Assembly: GCA_963677355.2 (NCBI GenBank)
Contig: CAXXXQ010000002.1
Span: 372,001-436,000 of the forward strand
DNA length: 64,000 bases
Source of the DNA: Thiomicrorhabdus sp963677355
Lineage (GTDB): Bacteria; Pseudomonadota; Gammaproteobacteria; Thiomicrospirales; Thiomicrospiraceae
Direction: 5' to 3'
Shown: positions 24,611-33,595 of the stretch, one piece after another
Layout of the letters: each line of letters opens with the position of its first letter
Position numbering within the stretch: the stretch's first letter is position 1
Notes under the pieces: generated by a model
What the model saw: the letters and a program-made list of their open reading frames with translations, nothing else
What the model was told of the DNA's origin: nothing
Database searches by the model: none
Position numbers and translations under genes: made by a program

Positions 24611-26281
24611 TTAGTCCTTTGAAATCGGCTTATATTTAATTCTGTGTGGTTGAGCAGCGTCGGCACCTTTGCGACGTTTCAGGTCTTCTTCATAGTCACT
24701 GAAGTTACCCTCGAACCACTCTACATGCGAATCACCTTCAAATGCAAGCATATGAGTTGCAATTCTATCCAGGAACCAGCGGTCGTGGGAAATGACCACC
24801 GCGCAGCCGGCAAACTCGAGTAGTGCTTCTTCTAAAGCACGCAAGGTTTCAACATCAAGATCGTTGGTCGGTTCATCCAGTAGCAACAAGTTACCACCGC
24901 TGCGTAAGGTTTTTGCCAAGTGGACACGGTTGCGCTCGCCACCGGATAGTTGACCGATTTTCTTTTGCTGGTCTCCGCCACGGAAGTTGAAGCGACTGCA
25001 GTAAGCACGTGAGTTAACCTCAGTATTACCGACCATAAAGATCTCGTCACCTTCGGAAATTTCTTCCCAGACTGTCTTGTTGTCATCCAGTGCATCACGA
25101 CTCTGATCCACGTATGATAGTTGTACGGTTTCACCGAATTCGATGCTACCGGAATCAGGCTGTTCCTGACCGGTTAGCATGCGGAACAGAGTCGATTTAC
25201 CGGCACCGTTGGCACCGATAATCCCGACGATTCCACCTTGTGGTAGACGGAAGCTCAAGTCGTCAATCAGTAGGCGATCGCCGAACCCTTTGGAGATGTG
25301 CTCCACTTCAATGACTTTTTCCCCCAAACGTTCGGCCACCGGAATGAAGATTTCACTGGTCTCGTTACGTTTTTGGGTTTCTTGACTGCTTAACTCATCA
25401 AAGCGGGCCAAACGCGCTTTGGATTTGGCGTGACGGCCTTTCGGATTTTGACGGACCCATTCCAATTCGTTTTTGATGGTTTTCATGCGCGCCGCTTCAG
25501 ATTTGGCTTCTTGTTCAAGGCGTTTCTCTTTCTGTTCTAGCCAAGAAGAGTAGTTGCCTTCGAACGGAATACCTTCACCACGATCCAGTTCCAAAATCCA
25601 TTGCGCTGCATTGTCCAGGAAGTAGCGGTCGTGGGTGATGGCTACAACGGTTCCAGGGAATTCACACAGGAATTGTTCCAACCAAGCAATCGATTCGGCA
25701 TCCAGGTGGTTAGTCGGCTCGTCCAGTAATAGCATGTCCGGTTTTTCAAGCAATAATTTACACAAAGCAACACGACGCTTTTCACCACCGGAAAGTTTGG
25801 CAACATCGGCATCCCACGGCGGAAGTCTCAGCGCGTCGGCGGCAATATCCAAAGTACGTTCAATATTGTGTCCGTCTTTGGCCTGAATAATATCTTCGAT
25901 TTCCGCTTGTTTTTTAGCGAGTTCATCAAAGTCGGCATCCGGTTCTGCGTAGGCGGCATAAATGGCATCTAATTCGGCTAAGGCATTCTTTACTTCAGAG
26001 ACCGCTTCTTCAATATTACCGCGCACATCTTTGCTTTCATCCAGTTGCGGTTCCTGTGGTAGATAACCGATTTTAATGCCTGGTTGCGGACGGGCTTCAC
26101 CGACGATATCGGTATCGATACCGGCCATGATTTTTAAAAGGGTGGATTTACCTGAGCCGTTGAGACCTAAAACACCGATTTTGGCGCCGGGAAAAAAGGA
26201 GAGGGAGATGTCTTTTAAAATGTGTCTGTTAGGTGGGACGATTTTGCCCACGCGGTTCATGGTGTAAACGAACTGAGCCAT
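24611..26281 (-). CDS. ettA: Energy-dependent translational throttle ABC-F protein EttA
   Basis: 556-residue ABC-F ATPase that binds the ribosomal E site and gates entry into elongation according to the ATP/ADP ratio. Two ABC cassettes carry Walker A motifs GLNGSGKST and GANGAGKST, signatures LSGGEKRR and LSGGERNR, and Walker B/DEPTNHLD and DEPTNDLD. Between them is the P-site tRNA interaction region (basic, NPKGRHAKSKARLARFDEL). The start MAQFVYTMNRVGKIVPPNR is typical of EttA. No transmembrane domains. It heads a minus-strand transcript with the PAS/GGDEF and DsrE-like genes. Confidence 0.96.
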   Translation of the reverse strand: MAQFVYTMNRVGKIVPPNRHILKDISLSFFPGAKIGVLGLNGSGKSTLLKIMAGIDTDIVGEARPQPGIKIGYLPQEPQLDESKDVRGNIEEAVSEVKNALAELDAIYAAYAEPDADFDELAKKQAEIEDIIQAKDGHNIERTLDIAADALRLPPWDADVAKLSGGEKRRVALCKLLLEKPDMLLLDEPTNHLDAESIAWLEQFLCEFPGTVVAITHDRYFLDNAAQWILELDRGEGIPFEGNYSSWLEQKEKRLEQEAKSEAARMKTIKNELEWVRQNPKGRHAKSKARLARFDELSSQETQKRNETSEIFIPVAERLGEKVIEVEHISKGFGDRLLIDDLSFRLPQGGIVGIIGANGAGKSTLFRMLTGQEQPDSGSIEFGETVQLSYVDQSRDALDDNKTVWEEISEGDEIFMVGNTEVNSRAYCSRFNFRGGDQQKKIGQLSGGERNRVHLAKTLRSGGNLLLLDEPTNDLDVETLRALEEALLEFAGCAVVISHDRWFLDRIATHMLAFEGDSHVEWFEGNFSDYEEDLKRRKGADAAQPHRIKYKPISKD

Positions 26282-26402
26282 GTAGATTCCTAAAATTGGG
26301 TTTCTGTATTTGTTAATAATGAGTATTAATTTAATTTAGGAAACTTTACCTAAAAACCGCCATGATATAAAGCTTAAATCAAAGCTCGCAGGATAGAAAA
26401 AC

Positions 26403-26449
26403 AACCAAACCTAATAAATTCCACAATATCTTGTGGTTTAGATTTGGTT
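26403..26449. promoter_or_regulatory. Nested inverted repeat with NrdR-box-like core upstream of glyA
   Basis: The core CCACAATATCTTGTGG (26421-26436) matches about 13 of 16 positions of the NrdR box (acaCwAtATaTwGtgt). It is enclosed by outer arms AACCAAACCTAA (26403-26414) and TTAGATTTGGTT (26438-26449), complementary at 11 of 12 positions. The right arm overlaps the predicted glyA -35, so binding here could repress transcription. Confidence 0.5.
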
Positions 26450-26472
26450 ATTTGGCGTGAAACGGGTAAAAT
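26444..26472 (+). promoter_or_regulatory. Promoter of glyA
   Basis: TTGGTT (26444-26449), 17-nt spacer, TAAAAT (26467-26472); start near 26479. The leader to the ATG at 26518 is about 40 nt and contains GGAG. Confidence 0.5.
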
Positions 26473-26517
26473 GCCCCTCTTTGAAATGTTCAATTTTTGA
26501 AACGGAGAACCGTCATA

Positions 26518-27789
26518 ATGTTCACAAAATCAATGACCATTGAAGGCTACGATGATTTGATTGCTGATGCGATTAAAAATGAAGAAAATCGCCAGGAATC
26601 TCACATTGAGTTAATCGCTTCTGAAAACTACACTAGTCCACGTGTAATGGAAGCTCAAGGCTCTTACTTTACTAACAAGTATGCGGAAGGTTACCCAGGT
26701 AAGCGTTACTACGGTGGTTGTGAGTATGCTGATATTGTTGAGCAAGCGGCGATTGACCGTGCCAAAGAGTTGTTCGGTGCAGATTATGCAAACGTTCAGC
26801 CGCATTCAGGTTCTCAAGCGAACGCCGCTGTTTATATGGCATTGTGTGAGCCGGGCGATACGATCCTTGGGATGAGTTTGGCGCACGGTGGCCACTTGAC
26901 TCACGGTTCTCACGTTAGCTTCTCAGGTAAGATTTACAACGCAGTGCAATACGGTATCGATCCAGTTTCCGGTCAAATCGATTATGAAGAAGTTCAAGCG
27001 CTAGCGACTCAGCATAATCCTAAGATGATTATTGCCGGTTTCTCTGCTTACTCTCAAGTAATTGACTGGGCTAAGTTCCGTGAAATCGCCGATTCGGTAG
27101 GTGCTTATCTGTTTGTTGATATGGCGCACGTTGCCGGTCTGGTTGCCGGTGGTCTTTACCCTAACCCGGTTCCGTTTGCGGATGTGGTCACGACAACCAC
27201 TCACAAAACTTTACGTGGTCCTCGTGGTGGTTTGATCCTTTGTAAATCAAACCCTGAACTGGAAAAGAAATTAAACTCTGCGATTTTCCCAGGTGGTCAA
27301 GGTGGTCCTTTGGTTCACGTTATGGCAGCAAAAGCCGTTGCTTTCAAAGAATGTCTAGAGCCTTCGTGGAAGACTTACTGTGAAAACGTGGTGAAAAACG
27401 CGCAAGCGATGGCGAAAGTATTTATGTCTCGTGGTTGTGATGTGGTTTCCGGCGGGACTGAAAACCACTTGTTCCTGGTGAGCCTGATTGAAAAAGGTCT
27501 GACTGGTAAACTGGTTGATGCCGCACTGGACGCAGCGCACATTACGGTTAATAAAAACTCGGTACCAAATGACCCGATGTCTCCATTTGTGACTTCAGGT
27601 ATTCGTGTAGGTACGCCGGCAGCGACGACTCGCGGTTTTGACGAAGCTGATTGTACAAATCTGGCGACTTGGATGTGTGACGTAATCGACGCTTGTGACC
27701 AAGAAAATGAAACTTGGGATGAAGCGGTTGTTGCGGACGTACGTGCGAAAGTGACTGCGCTTTGTGAAGCGAAGCCCGTATATAAGTAA
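26518..27789 (+). CDS. glyA: Serine hydroxymethyltransferase
   Basis: PLP enzyme interconverting serine and glycine with transfer of a one-carbon unit to THF; cytosolic. The ATG at 26518 has GGAG at about 10 nt, and the protein has 423 residues. Motifs: LIASENYTSPRVMEAQGSYFTNKYAEGYPGKRYYGG, the PLP-lysine motif VTTTTHKTLRGPRGG, and C-terminal TSGIRVGTPAATTRGF. Length and motifs are normal. Codon use is biased towards frequent codons, as expected of an abundant enzyme. A terminator separates it from nrdR 200 bp downstream. Confidence 0.98.
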   Translation: MFTKSMTIEGYDDLIADAIKNEENRQESHIELIASENYTSPRVMEAQGSYFTNKYAEGYPGKRYYGGCEYADIVEQAAIDRAKELFGADYANVQPHSGSQANAAVYMALCEPGDTILGMSLAHGGHLTHGSHVSFSGKIYNAVQYGIDPVSGQIDYEEVQALATQHNPKMIIAGFSAYSQVIDWAKFREIADSVGAYLFVDMAHVAGLVAGGLYPNPVPFADVVTTTTHKTLRGPRGGLILCKSNPELEKKLNSAIFPGGQGGPLVHVMAAKAVAFKECLEPSWKTYCENVVKNAQAMAKVFMSRGCDVVSGGTENHLFLVSLIEKGLTGKLVDAALDAAHITVNKNSVPNDPMSPFVTSGIRVGTPAATTRGFDEADCTNLATWMCDVIDACDQENETWDEAVVADVRAKVTALCEAKPVYK

Positions 27790-27873
27790 ATAAGTAATGT
27801 TGATTCGCATAGATTGTTTTTCGAAACAATGTGAAGAGTTTATGTCAGCTGCAAAGTTTGATTAAACTCAATG

Positions 27874-27906
27874 AAACCACCTATAAGTTTTTATAGGTGG
27901 TTTTTT
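27874..27906 (+). terminator. Terminator after glyA
   Basis: AAACCACCTATAA-GTTT-TTATAGGTGGTTT, a perfect 13-bp stem running into six T. Confidence 0.9.
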
Positions 27907-27991
27907 CGTATTTAAGTTTTCACAATTCCTAATCTTATTTGCATGCCGAGTGAGATTAGTAATTCATTTTTAAAAGGTAAGGGAGGTTGCA

Positions 27992-28456
27992 ATGCATTGT
28001 CCTTTTTGTAATGCGGCGGATACCAAAGTAATTGATTCACGATTAGCGACTGAAGGGGTTCAAGTCAGACGCCGACGTGAATGTATTCATTGCGGTGAAC
28101 GCTTTACGACTTACGAGTCGGCCGAACTCTCTTTGCCTCGCGTGGTCAAAAGCGACGGAAACAGAGAGCGTTTTGAAGAAGACAAAATTCGTCGAGGTTT
28201 GATTAAAGCACTGGAAAAACGTCCGGTAGAAAGCGAGGCGATTGATCAGATCGCCAGTCAAATTACCAAACGCCTGATGTCGGAAGGTGTTCGAGAAATT
28301 CCTTCTTCCCAGCTGGGAGAGTGGGTAATGGATGCTTTGCGAGAGTTGGATCAGGTCGCTTATGTCCGATTCGCTTCGGTTTACCGCTCTTTTCAGGATG
28401 TGAATGCTTTTAGGGAAGAGATTGAACGTCTGGTAAAAGTCACGACGGCCAAATAG
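27992..28456 (+). CDS. nrdR: Transcriptional repressor NrdR
   Basis: 154-residue repressor of ribonucleotide reductase genes that senses ATP/dATP. The N-terminal zinc ribbon has Cys3, Cys6, Cys31 and Cys34 (MHCPFCNAADTKVIDSR; RRECIHCGERFTTYE), followed by the ATP-cone domain (PRVVKSDGNRERFEEDKIRRGLIKALEKRPV). Length is typical. GGAGG precedes the ATG at 5 nt. It is the first gene of the run nrdR-ribD-ribE-ribB-ribH-nusB, the common gammaproteobacterial order. Confidence 0.97.
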   Translation: MHCPFCNAADTKVIDSRLATEGVQVRRRRECIHCGERFTTYESAELSLPRVVKSDGNRERFEEDKIRRGLIKALEKRPVESEAIDQIASQITKRLMSEGVREIPSSQLGEWVMDALRELDQVAYVRFASVYRSFQDVNAFREEIERLVKVTTAK

Positions 28457-28473
28457 CAAAGGAATCTGTTTTA

Positions 28474-29613
28474 GTGAACGGTTTTTCGCAACAAGATATC
28501 GATTACATGAGTCGAGCCATTGAGTTGGCTAAAAAGGGAATCTATTCCACTAAACCGAATCCGGCCGTCGGCTGTGTGATTGTTAATGACGGTCAAGTGG
28601 TCGGTGAAGGTTGGCATAAAATGGCCGGCATGCCTCATGCAGAAAGAGAGGCTTTGGCACAGGCAGGAGAACTTGCTAAAGGGGCAACCGCTTATGTGAC
28701 TCTTGAACCCTGTTCGCATTACGGACGGACGCCGCCTTGTGCCGACGGACTGTTGGAAGCAGGGGTTGCTCGAGTCGTGGTGGCGATGCAGGATCCCAAC
28801 CCTTTGGTGGCTGGTAATGGTATTAACAAATTGCAGCAAGCCGGTGTCGAAGTTCAGGTTGGGTTGTTAGAAACCGAAGCTAGGCAGATTAATTTGGGGT
28901 TTATTCGCAAGATGGAAACAAAGTTACCTTTTGTCAGATTAAAGATGGCGAGCAGTTTGGATGGCCGTACTGCGATGAAAAACGGCGAGAGTCACTGGAT
29001 TACCGGACCGGAATCGCGTGAAGAGGTGCATAGAATGCGCGCTCAGGCTGGTGCGTTGATTACCGGTATCGGAACGGTTTTGGCTGATGACCCTAGTTTG
29101 ACGGTACGTTTGACTGACGAGCAGTTGGCTGAGATGAATTTGACTCAAGCCAATTGTCATCCGATTCGAGTCGTACTAGATCCTAATTTAAGTATGCCGA
29201 TGGATGCCAAGATGTTGAGCTTACCGGGTAGAACCGTTTCGATGACTTCAAAAGAAACCGCAGAGCAATCACCAGAAGTGGTGGAAGAGCTTTATAATAA
29301 AGGCGCGGAAGTGGTGGCTGTGTCTGCCGATGAGGATCGTTTGGATATCGAGTCCATTTTGAGTTATTTGGCTCAGGAAGAACAGATCAACGATGTCATG
29401 GTGGAATCGGGAGCAATCGTGGCGGGTGCTTTTATGCAGTCAGGTTTTGTTAACGAGCTACACTGTTTTATGGCGCCTTCGTTAATGGGGCATGAAGCCA
29501 AGCCCATGTTTGTATTACCGGGCATGGAGAGCATGCAAGATAAAATAAGTTTAGGTATCCAGTCAATCGATCGTTTCGGAGACGATGTCAGAATGGTTTT
29601 GGTGACAAAATAA
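28474..29613 (+). CDS. ribD: Bifunctional riboflavin biosynthesis deaminase/reductase RibD
   Basis: 379 residues from a GTG start with AAGGA upstream. The N-terminal cytidine-deaminase-like domain (1-145) has zinc motifs PHAEREAL and EPCSHYGRTPPC. The C-terminal NADPH reductase domain (150-379) has LKMASSLDGRTAMKNGESHWITG and, near the end, a VESGAIVAGAFMQSGFVNELHCFMAPSLMG segment. It deaminates and reduces the pyrimidine intermediate of riboflavin synthesis. 17 bp after nrdR, so co-transcription is likely. Confidence 0.96.
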   Translation: MNGFSQQDIDYMSRAIELAKKGIYSTKPNPAVGCVIVNDGQVVGEGWHKMAGMPHAEREALAQAGELAKGATAYVTLEPCSHYGRTPPCADGLLEAGVARVVVAMQDPNPLVAGNGINKLQQAGVEVQVGLLETEARQINLGFIRKMETKLPFVRLKMASSLDGRTAMKNGESHWITGPESREEVHRMRAQAGALITGIGTVLADDPSLTVRLTDEQLAEMNLTQANCHPIRVVLDPNLSMPMDAKMLSLPGRTVSMTSKETAEQSPEVVEELYNKGAEVVAVSADEDRLDIESILSYLAQEEQINDVMVESGAIVAGAFMQSGFVNELHCFMAPSLMGHEAKPMFVLPGMESMQDKISLGIQSIDRFGDDVRMVLVTK

Positions 29614-29657
29614 CAAGTTTCAAATACTGAATTGGCACATTAGAAATAGGAATTAAG

Positions 29658-30308
29658 ATGTTTACAGGCATTATTCAAGCAGAAGGTGAAATTGCTAAAA
29701 TCGAACCTCGAGACGGTGATTGCAGAGTCACGATCAAAGTCGGTAAGTTGGATATGAGTGATGTGCAGATCGGAGACAGCATTGCCGCTAACGGGATCTG
29801 TCTGACGGCAATAGAGTTTGATGAACAGCATTATGTTGCCGATGTCTCCGGAGAAACTCTGAAGGTGGCCAATGCGGGTGATTGGGAAGTTGGAACACCG
29901 GTAAATTTGGAAAAGGCGTTGACTTTGCAAGATCGTTTGGGCGGTCACCTGGTTAGCGGTCACATAGATGGCGTCGGTACGGTTAAGTCGATTGCGCAGG
30001 ATGCGCGTTCATGGCGTTACGAAATTGAAGCGCCTTTGGAAATTTGCAAATACATTGCGGCAAAAGGCTCCATCTGTATGAATGGAGTGAGTCTGACTGT
30101 CAATCAGGTTGACGGTTGTGTATTCGGGGTAAATATTGTGCCACATACCTTGCAGGAAACCACTATTAAGCATTTTGTGGTCGGCTCGAAAATTAATTTG
30201 GAAGTCGATCTGTTGGCGCGTTATTTGGAACGCATGATGACGGCTCCGCAACCTGAACAGCAAAGTAAATTAACGCCGGAATTTCTGGCGGAGAACGGCT
30301 TTAAGTAA
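29658..30308 (+). CDS. ribE: Riboflavin synthase alpha chain
   Basis: 216 residues; dismutates two molecules of 6,7-dimethyl-8-ribityllumazine to riboflavin. The two tandem lumazine-binding barrels are visible: MFTGIIQAEGEIAKIEP with GDSIAANGICLTAI, then RLGGHLVSGHIDGVGTV with KGSICMNGVSLTVN. The C-terminal helix is LARYLERM. AGGAAT lies before the ATG. Some databases call this gene ribC. Confidence 0.97.
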   Translation: MFTGIIQAEGEIAKIEPRDGDCRVTIKVGKLDMSDVQIGDSIAANGICLTAIEFDEQHYVADVSGETLKVANAGDWEVGTPVNLEKALTLQDRLGGHLVSGHIDGVGTVKSIAQDARSWRYEIEAPLEICKYIAAKGSICMNGVSLTVNQVDGCVFGVNIVPHTLQETTIKHFVVGSKINLEVDLLARYLERMMTAPQPEQQSKLTPEFLAENGFK

Positions 30309-30349
30309 GCGATACATTAGATCAAACCGAGAATAGAACGGATTAAAAC

Positions 30350-31465
30350 ATGCCATTAAATACGATTGAAGAACTGATTGAAGATTATAAACAGGGCAAA
30401 ATGGTCATCCTGATGGATGACGAAGATCGCGAAAATGAGGGGGATCTGTTGGTTCCCGCCAGTACTTGTTCGGCCGAAGATATTAACTTTATGGCGCGTT
30501 ATGGCCGTGGATTAATCTGCCTGACCTTAACCAAAGAGCGTTGTAATCAATTGCATTTGCCGTTAATGGTTAAAGATAATACCGACCAGAACGGCACCAA
30601 CTTTACGGTGTCTATCGAGGCTGCTAAAGGTGTGACCACCGGAATCTCGGCAGCGGATCGTGCGGTAACCGTGCAAGCGGCTGTGGCGCAAAATGCCGGC
30701 CCAGCCGATATTGTTACGCCGGGGCATATTTTCCCGTTGATGGCACAGCCGGGCGGTGTATTGACTCGTGCCGGTCACACCGAGGCCGGTTGTGATTTGG
30801 CTCGTTTGGCCGGTTTTGAGCCGGCATCGGTTATTGTTGAGATTATGAACGAAGACGGTTCAATGGCGCGTCGCGAAGATCTGGAAAACTATGCGGCTGA
30901 ACACGATCTGAAAATCGGAACCATTGCCGATCTGATCGAATACCGTTTGAAAAACGAAAAAACCATTGAACGTGTTTCCGAATGTAAATTCCCGACCGAA
31001 TTTGGCGATTTCAGGCTAATCGGTTATCAGGATGTGCTCGAGCATAAAGCGCATTTTGCATTGGTGTACGGGCAGATTAATGGTGAACAGCCGACCGCGG
31101 TGCGAGTGCATATGCTGGATACCTTGTGTGATACTTTCGGCTCTAAGCGTGAAGAGTGTGGCTGGTCACTGCATAAAGCGATGCAGCAAGTTGCGGAAGA
31201 AGGCTCCGGGGCGATCGTGGTGCTTCGCAAGCATGAAGAGGGCGCAGAATTGTTGGATCGTATTCAACAGTATCAGATGAAAGATATGGGCGTTAAGTCT
31301 CCGGAAGTGATTGTAGAAGACGATGCTAAGACTTATGGTTTGGGCGCGCAAATTATCGCTGATTTGGGCGTGAAAAAACTCAAAGTCATCGGCTCTGCTT
31401 GGCGCTTGACTGCATTAAGCGGATTTGGGCTGGAAGTGAGTGAAACCGTCGCTAAAAAAGATTAA
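30350..31465 (+). CDS. ribB: 3,4-dihydroxy-2-butanone 4-phosphate synthase with degenerate GTP cyclohydrolase II domain (RibBX type)
   Basis: 371 residues. The N-terminal DHBP synthase domain is complete (DDEDRENEGDLL; ARYGRGLICLTL; TEAGCDLARLAG). From ~205 a GCH II-like domain follows, but the zinc site and catalytic loop of active enzymes (R-V-H-S-E-C-L-T-G-D...R-C-D-C-G) is replaced by RVHMLDTLCDTFGSKREECGW. GTP cyclohydrolase activity is therefore not expected and a separate ribA should exist elsewhere. This corresponds to the RibBX variant described for proteobacteria. The Shine-Dalgarno is weak; no FMN riboswitch was found in the 41 bp upstream. Confidence 0.93.
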   Translation: MPLNTIEELIEDYKQGKMVILMDDEDRENEGDLLVPASTCSAEDINFMARYGRGLICLTLTKERCNQLHLPLMVKDNTDQNGTNFTVSIEAAKGVTTGISAADRAVTVQAAVAQNAGPADIVTPGHIFPLMAQPGGVLTRAGHTEAGCDLARLAGFEPASVIVEIMNEDGSMARREDLENYAAEHDLKIGTIADLIEYRLKNEKTIERVSECKFPTEFGDFRLIGYQDVLEHKAHFALVYGQINGEQPTAVRVHMLDTLCDTFGSKREECGWSLHKAMQQVAEEGSGAIVVLRKHEEGAELLDRIQQYQMKDMGVKSPEVIVEDDAKTYGLGAQIIADLGVKKLKVIGSAWRLTALSGFGLEVSETVAKKD

Positions 31466-31536
31466 GTTCGGTTATGCTTTTATGGCAAAATAGCCGGTCA
31501 AGTCGCAAGATTAAACGAATTTAAGAGAAGTCAATT

Positions 31537-31998
31537 ATGAAAATGGTAGAAGGTAACCTAACCGCCGAAGGGATGAAAATCGGATTTGTAGTCACCAGAT
31601 GGAACAGCTTTGTTGTGGATCATCTTGTTAAGGGGTCGATTGAAACGATCGAAAGACATGGTGGTTCTGCGGATAATATTACCCAGGTGATGGTTCCAGG
31701 TGCTTTTGAAGTGCCTCTTGCGGTAGAAAAAATGGCCGCTTCGGGTAATTATGACGCTATTATTGCGCTTGGCGCGGTGATTCAGGGTGGTACGCCACAC
31801 TTTGAATATGTAGCCGGTGAAGCCACTAAAGGTATCAGTCAGGTTATGTTGAAATACGGTATTCCGGTTTCTTTCGGTATCTTGACGGTGAATTCCATTG
31901 AGCAGGCGATTGAGCGTGCCGGTACCAAGATGGGTAATAAGGGTGAAGAAGCGACTCTTGCTGCTATTGAAATGGTTAACGTGTTGAAGCAACTTTAA
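31537..31998 (+). CDS. ribH: 6,7-dimethyl-8-ribityllumazine synthase
   Basis: 153 residues, penultimate step of riboflavin synthesis; usually forms icosahedral shells. Motifs: VVTRWNSFVVDHLVKGSIE, VPGAFEVPLAVEKM, IALGAVIQGGTPHFEYVAGE and FGILTVNSIEQAIERAGTKMGNKG, with the catalytic His in TPHFEYV. The last base of its stop codon is the first base of the nusB ATG, so nusB is translationally coupled. Confidence 0.97.
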   Translation: MKMVEGNLTAEGMKIGFVVTRWNSFVVDHLVKGSIETIERHGGSADNITQVMVPGAFEVPLAVEKMAASGNYDAIIALGAVIQGGTPHFEYVAGEATKGISQVMLKYGIPVSFGILTVNSIEQAIERAGTKMGNKGEEATLAAIEMVNVLKQL

Positions 31999-32477
31999 TG
32001 AAGACGATTGATGATATTCAGCCTGGTCAAGGTGAAGAAGTTATTGAAGATGAAGGTAAGGTAACGCCGCGTACGCAATCGCGCCGTGTCGCTTTGCAGG
32101 CGCTTTACCAATGGCAGATGACCAATGAAGAGGTGCCGGAAATTATCAAGCAGTTCCAGGAAGAAGGTTTGTTGGAAGGTTTGGAATTCGACCTGTTCAA
32201 AGAGTTGTTGACGGAAGTGTCTGCTTCGGCCGAAGCACTTGATGAAATTTACGGCCCTTATCTGGATCGATCTGTTGCCCGTATTGATCCTGTAGAGCGA
32301 GCCATTATGAGAATGGGCGCTTACGAGCTTCAATCAAAAATCGAAATTCCGTATAAAGTGATTATCAACGAAAGCGTTGAGTTGGCAAAAAGATTTGGTG
32401 CCGAAGAGAGTCACAAGTATGTGAACGGTATTTTAGATAAGGCAGCGAAGCAGCTCCGATCTGCCGAGATGGCATAG
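31998..32477 (+). CDS. nusB: Transcription antitermination protein NusB
   Basis: 159-residue all-helical RNA-binding protein that forms the NusB-NusE complex on boxA of rRNA leaders. Family features: TQSRRVALQALYQWQMTNE near the start, DRSVARIDPVERAIMRMGAYEL in the middle, and VIINESVELAKRFGAEESHKYVNGILDK at the end. The extra ~28 N-terminal residues are acidic and may be unstructured. Last gene of the riboflavin cluster; a terminator follows. Confidence 0.96.
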   Translation: MKTIDDIQPGQGEEVIEDEGKVTPRTQSRRVALQALYQWQMTNEEVPEIIKQFQEEGLLEGLEFDLFKELLTEVSASAEALDEIYGPYLDRSVARIDPVERAIMRMGAYELQSKIEIPYKVIINESVELAKRFGAEESHKYVNGILDKAAKQLRSAEMA

Positions 32478-32507
32478 AATCCGATAGGGTTTGATAAACC
32501 AGATGGG

Positions 32508-32538
32508 TAAAAAGCCTCGTGTCAAACGGGGCTTTTTT
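32508..32538 (+). terminator. Terminator after nusB
   Basis: AAAGCCTCGT-GTCAA-ACGGGGCTTT, a 10-bp stem with one T-G pair, followed by T residues. It separates nusB from thiL. Confidence 0.85.
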
Positions 32539-32578
32539 ATTGGTAATTACGCATGGGAATTTGCAAGAGTTTAACTAG

Positions 32579-33595
32579 ATGGCAAATGAATTTGATTTGA
32601 TCAAACAGTATTTTCAACCGTTGTCTGCCGGGCTTCAACACGGAGACTTGGGCATCGGTGATGATGGCGCTGTATTGAGTGTCCCGGCTGGTCATCAGTT
32701 AGTGGTGGTGACCGATACCTTGGTTGCGGGAGTGCATTTCCCATTGGAAACGAGCGCTTATGATATTGCTTGGAAGGCTTTAGCGGTTAATTTAAGCGAT
32801 CTTGCGGCCATGGGGGCCAAGCCGGGATTTTTCTCGTTGGCTCTGACTCTGCCGGAAAGTGATCCGCTTTGGTTAAAGGAGTTTGCCCGCGGGCTGGCTG
32901 ATTTGGCTGAGCAGTTTAAGATTCCGTTAATAGGAGGGGATACCACCAAAGGTCCGCTTACGGTAACGGTCACCGCGCAAGGTTGGGTTAAATCCGGTTC
33001 GGCTGTGTTGAGATCTGGCGCAAAGGCTAGAGATGTTATTTGTGTAACCAATACAATCGGAGACGGGGCTTTAGGTTTGAAGCTGGTTTTTAATGACTTT
33101 CCGGAGGCGTTGTCGACTTCTCTCACTGAGAAAGAGAAAGTTTATTTGCTTAAAGCTTTGAATTGCCCGTTACCTCAATTAAATGCGGTTAACTTGCTTA
33201 AACGGTTTGCCAATTGTGCAATTGATATTTCGGACGGCCTGATTGCTGACCTATCGCATATTTTAGAAGCCTCCAATTCAATAGAGGCGGGTAAAACACT
33301 TTCTGCACACCTTGAATTGCAGGACATGCCTTTGTCGTCAGCCATGCAAAAGTATATTCAGGCTATCGAGGATTGGTCATTAGTGTTAACCGGTGGTGAT
33401 GATTATCAACTTTGTTTTACAGTTTCAGAAAATGAGATTGATCAACTCCTTAGTGAAGCCTACGAGAGCAATATTTCGATAACTGCAATAGGTCGCATAG
33501 AAGAGGGTGGGGGCCATCAATCCATTCAGCTTTATCAATCAGGACATCCATTTTCGTCAGGCAAGATCGGTAGCGGTTATCTGCATTTTAAATAA
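32579..33595 (+). CDS. thiL: Thiamine-monophosphate kinase
   Basis: 338 residues; ATP-dependent phosphorylation of TMP to TPP, PurM-like fold, cytosolic. Motifs: the N-terminal FDLIKQYF, GDDGAVLSVP, VTDTLVAGVHFP, WKALAVNLSDLAAMGAKP, IGGDTTKGP, DISDGLIADLSHIL and LTGGDDYQLCFTV, all with the expected Asp-rich metal sites. Slightly longer than the E. coli enzyme (325). The common partner pgpA is not adjacent here but lies about 30 kb away. Confidence 0.96.
   Translation: MANEFDLIKQYFQPLSAGLQHGDLGIGDDGAVLSVPAGHQLVVVTDTLVAGVHFPLETSAYDIAWKALAVNLSDLAAMGAKPGFFSLALTLPESDPLWLKEFARGLADLAEQFKIPLIGGDTTKGPLTVTVTAQGWVKSGSAVLRSGAKARDVICVTNTIGDGALGLKLVFNDFPEALSTSLTEKEKVYLLKALNCPLPQLNAVNLLKRFANCAIDISDGLIADLSHILEASNSIEAGKTLSAHLELQDMPLSSAMQKYIQAIEDWSLVLTGGDDYQLCFTVSENEIDQLLSEAYESNISITAIGRIEEGGGHQSIQLYQSGHPFSSGKIGSGYLHFK

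Noticed and set aside
26282..26517. Glycine or THF riboswitch upstream of glyA
   Set aside because: The conserved glycine or THF aptamer core is not visible; the strong structure is an inverted repeat located before the predicted transcription start.
30309..30349. FMN riboswitch before ribB
   Set aside because: The interval is only 41 bp and contains none of the conserved FMN-element helices; none was seen before ribD either.
31558..31992. 144-codon antisense ORF within ribH
   Set aside because: Exactly overlaps a strongly conserved gene in another frame, has no Shine-Dalgarno and reads as a shadow; the same applies to the antisense frames in nrdR, purL and ntrC.
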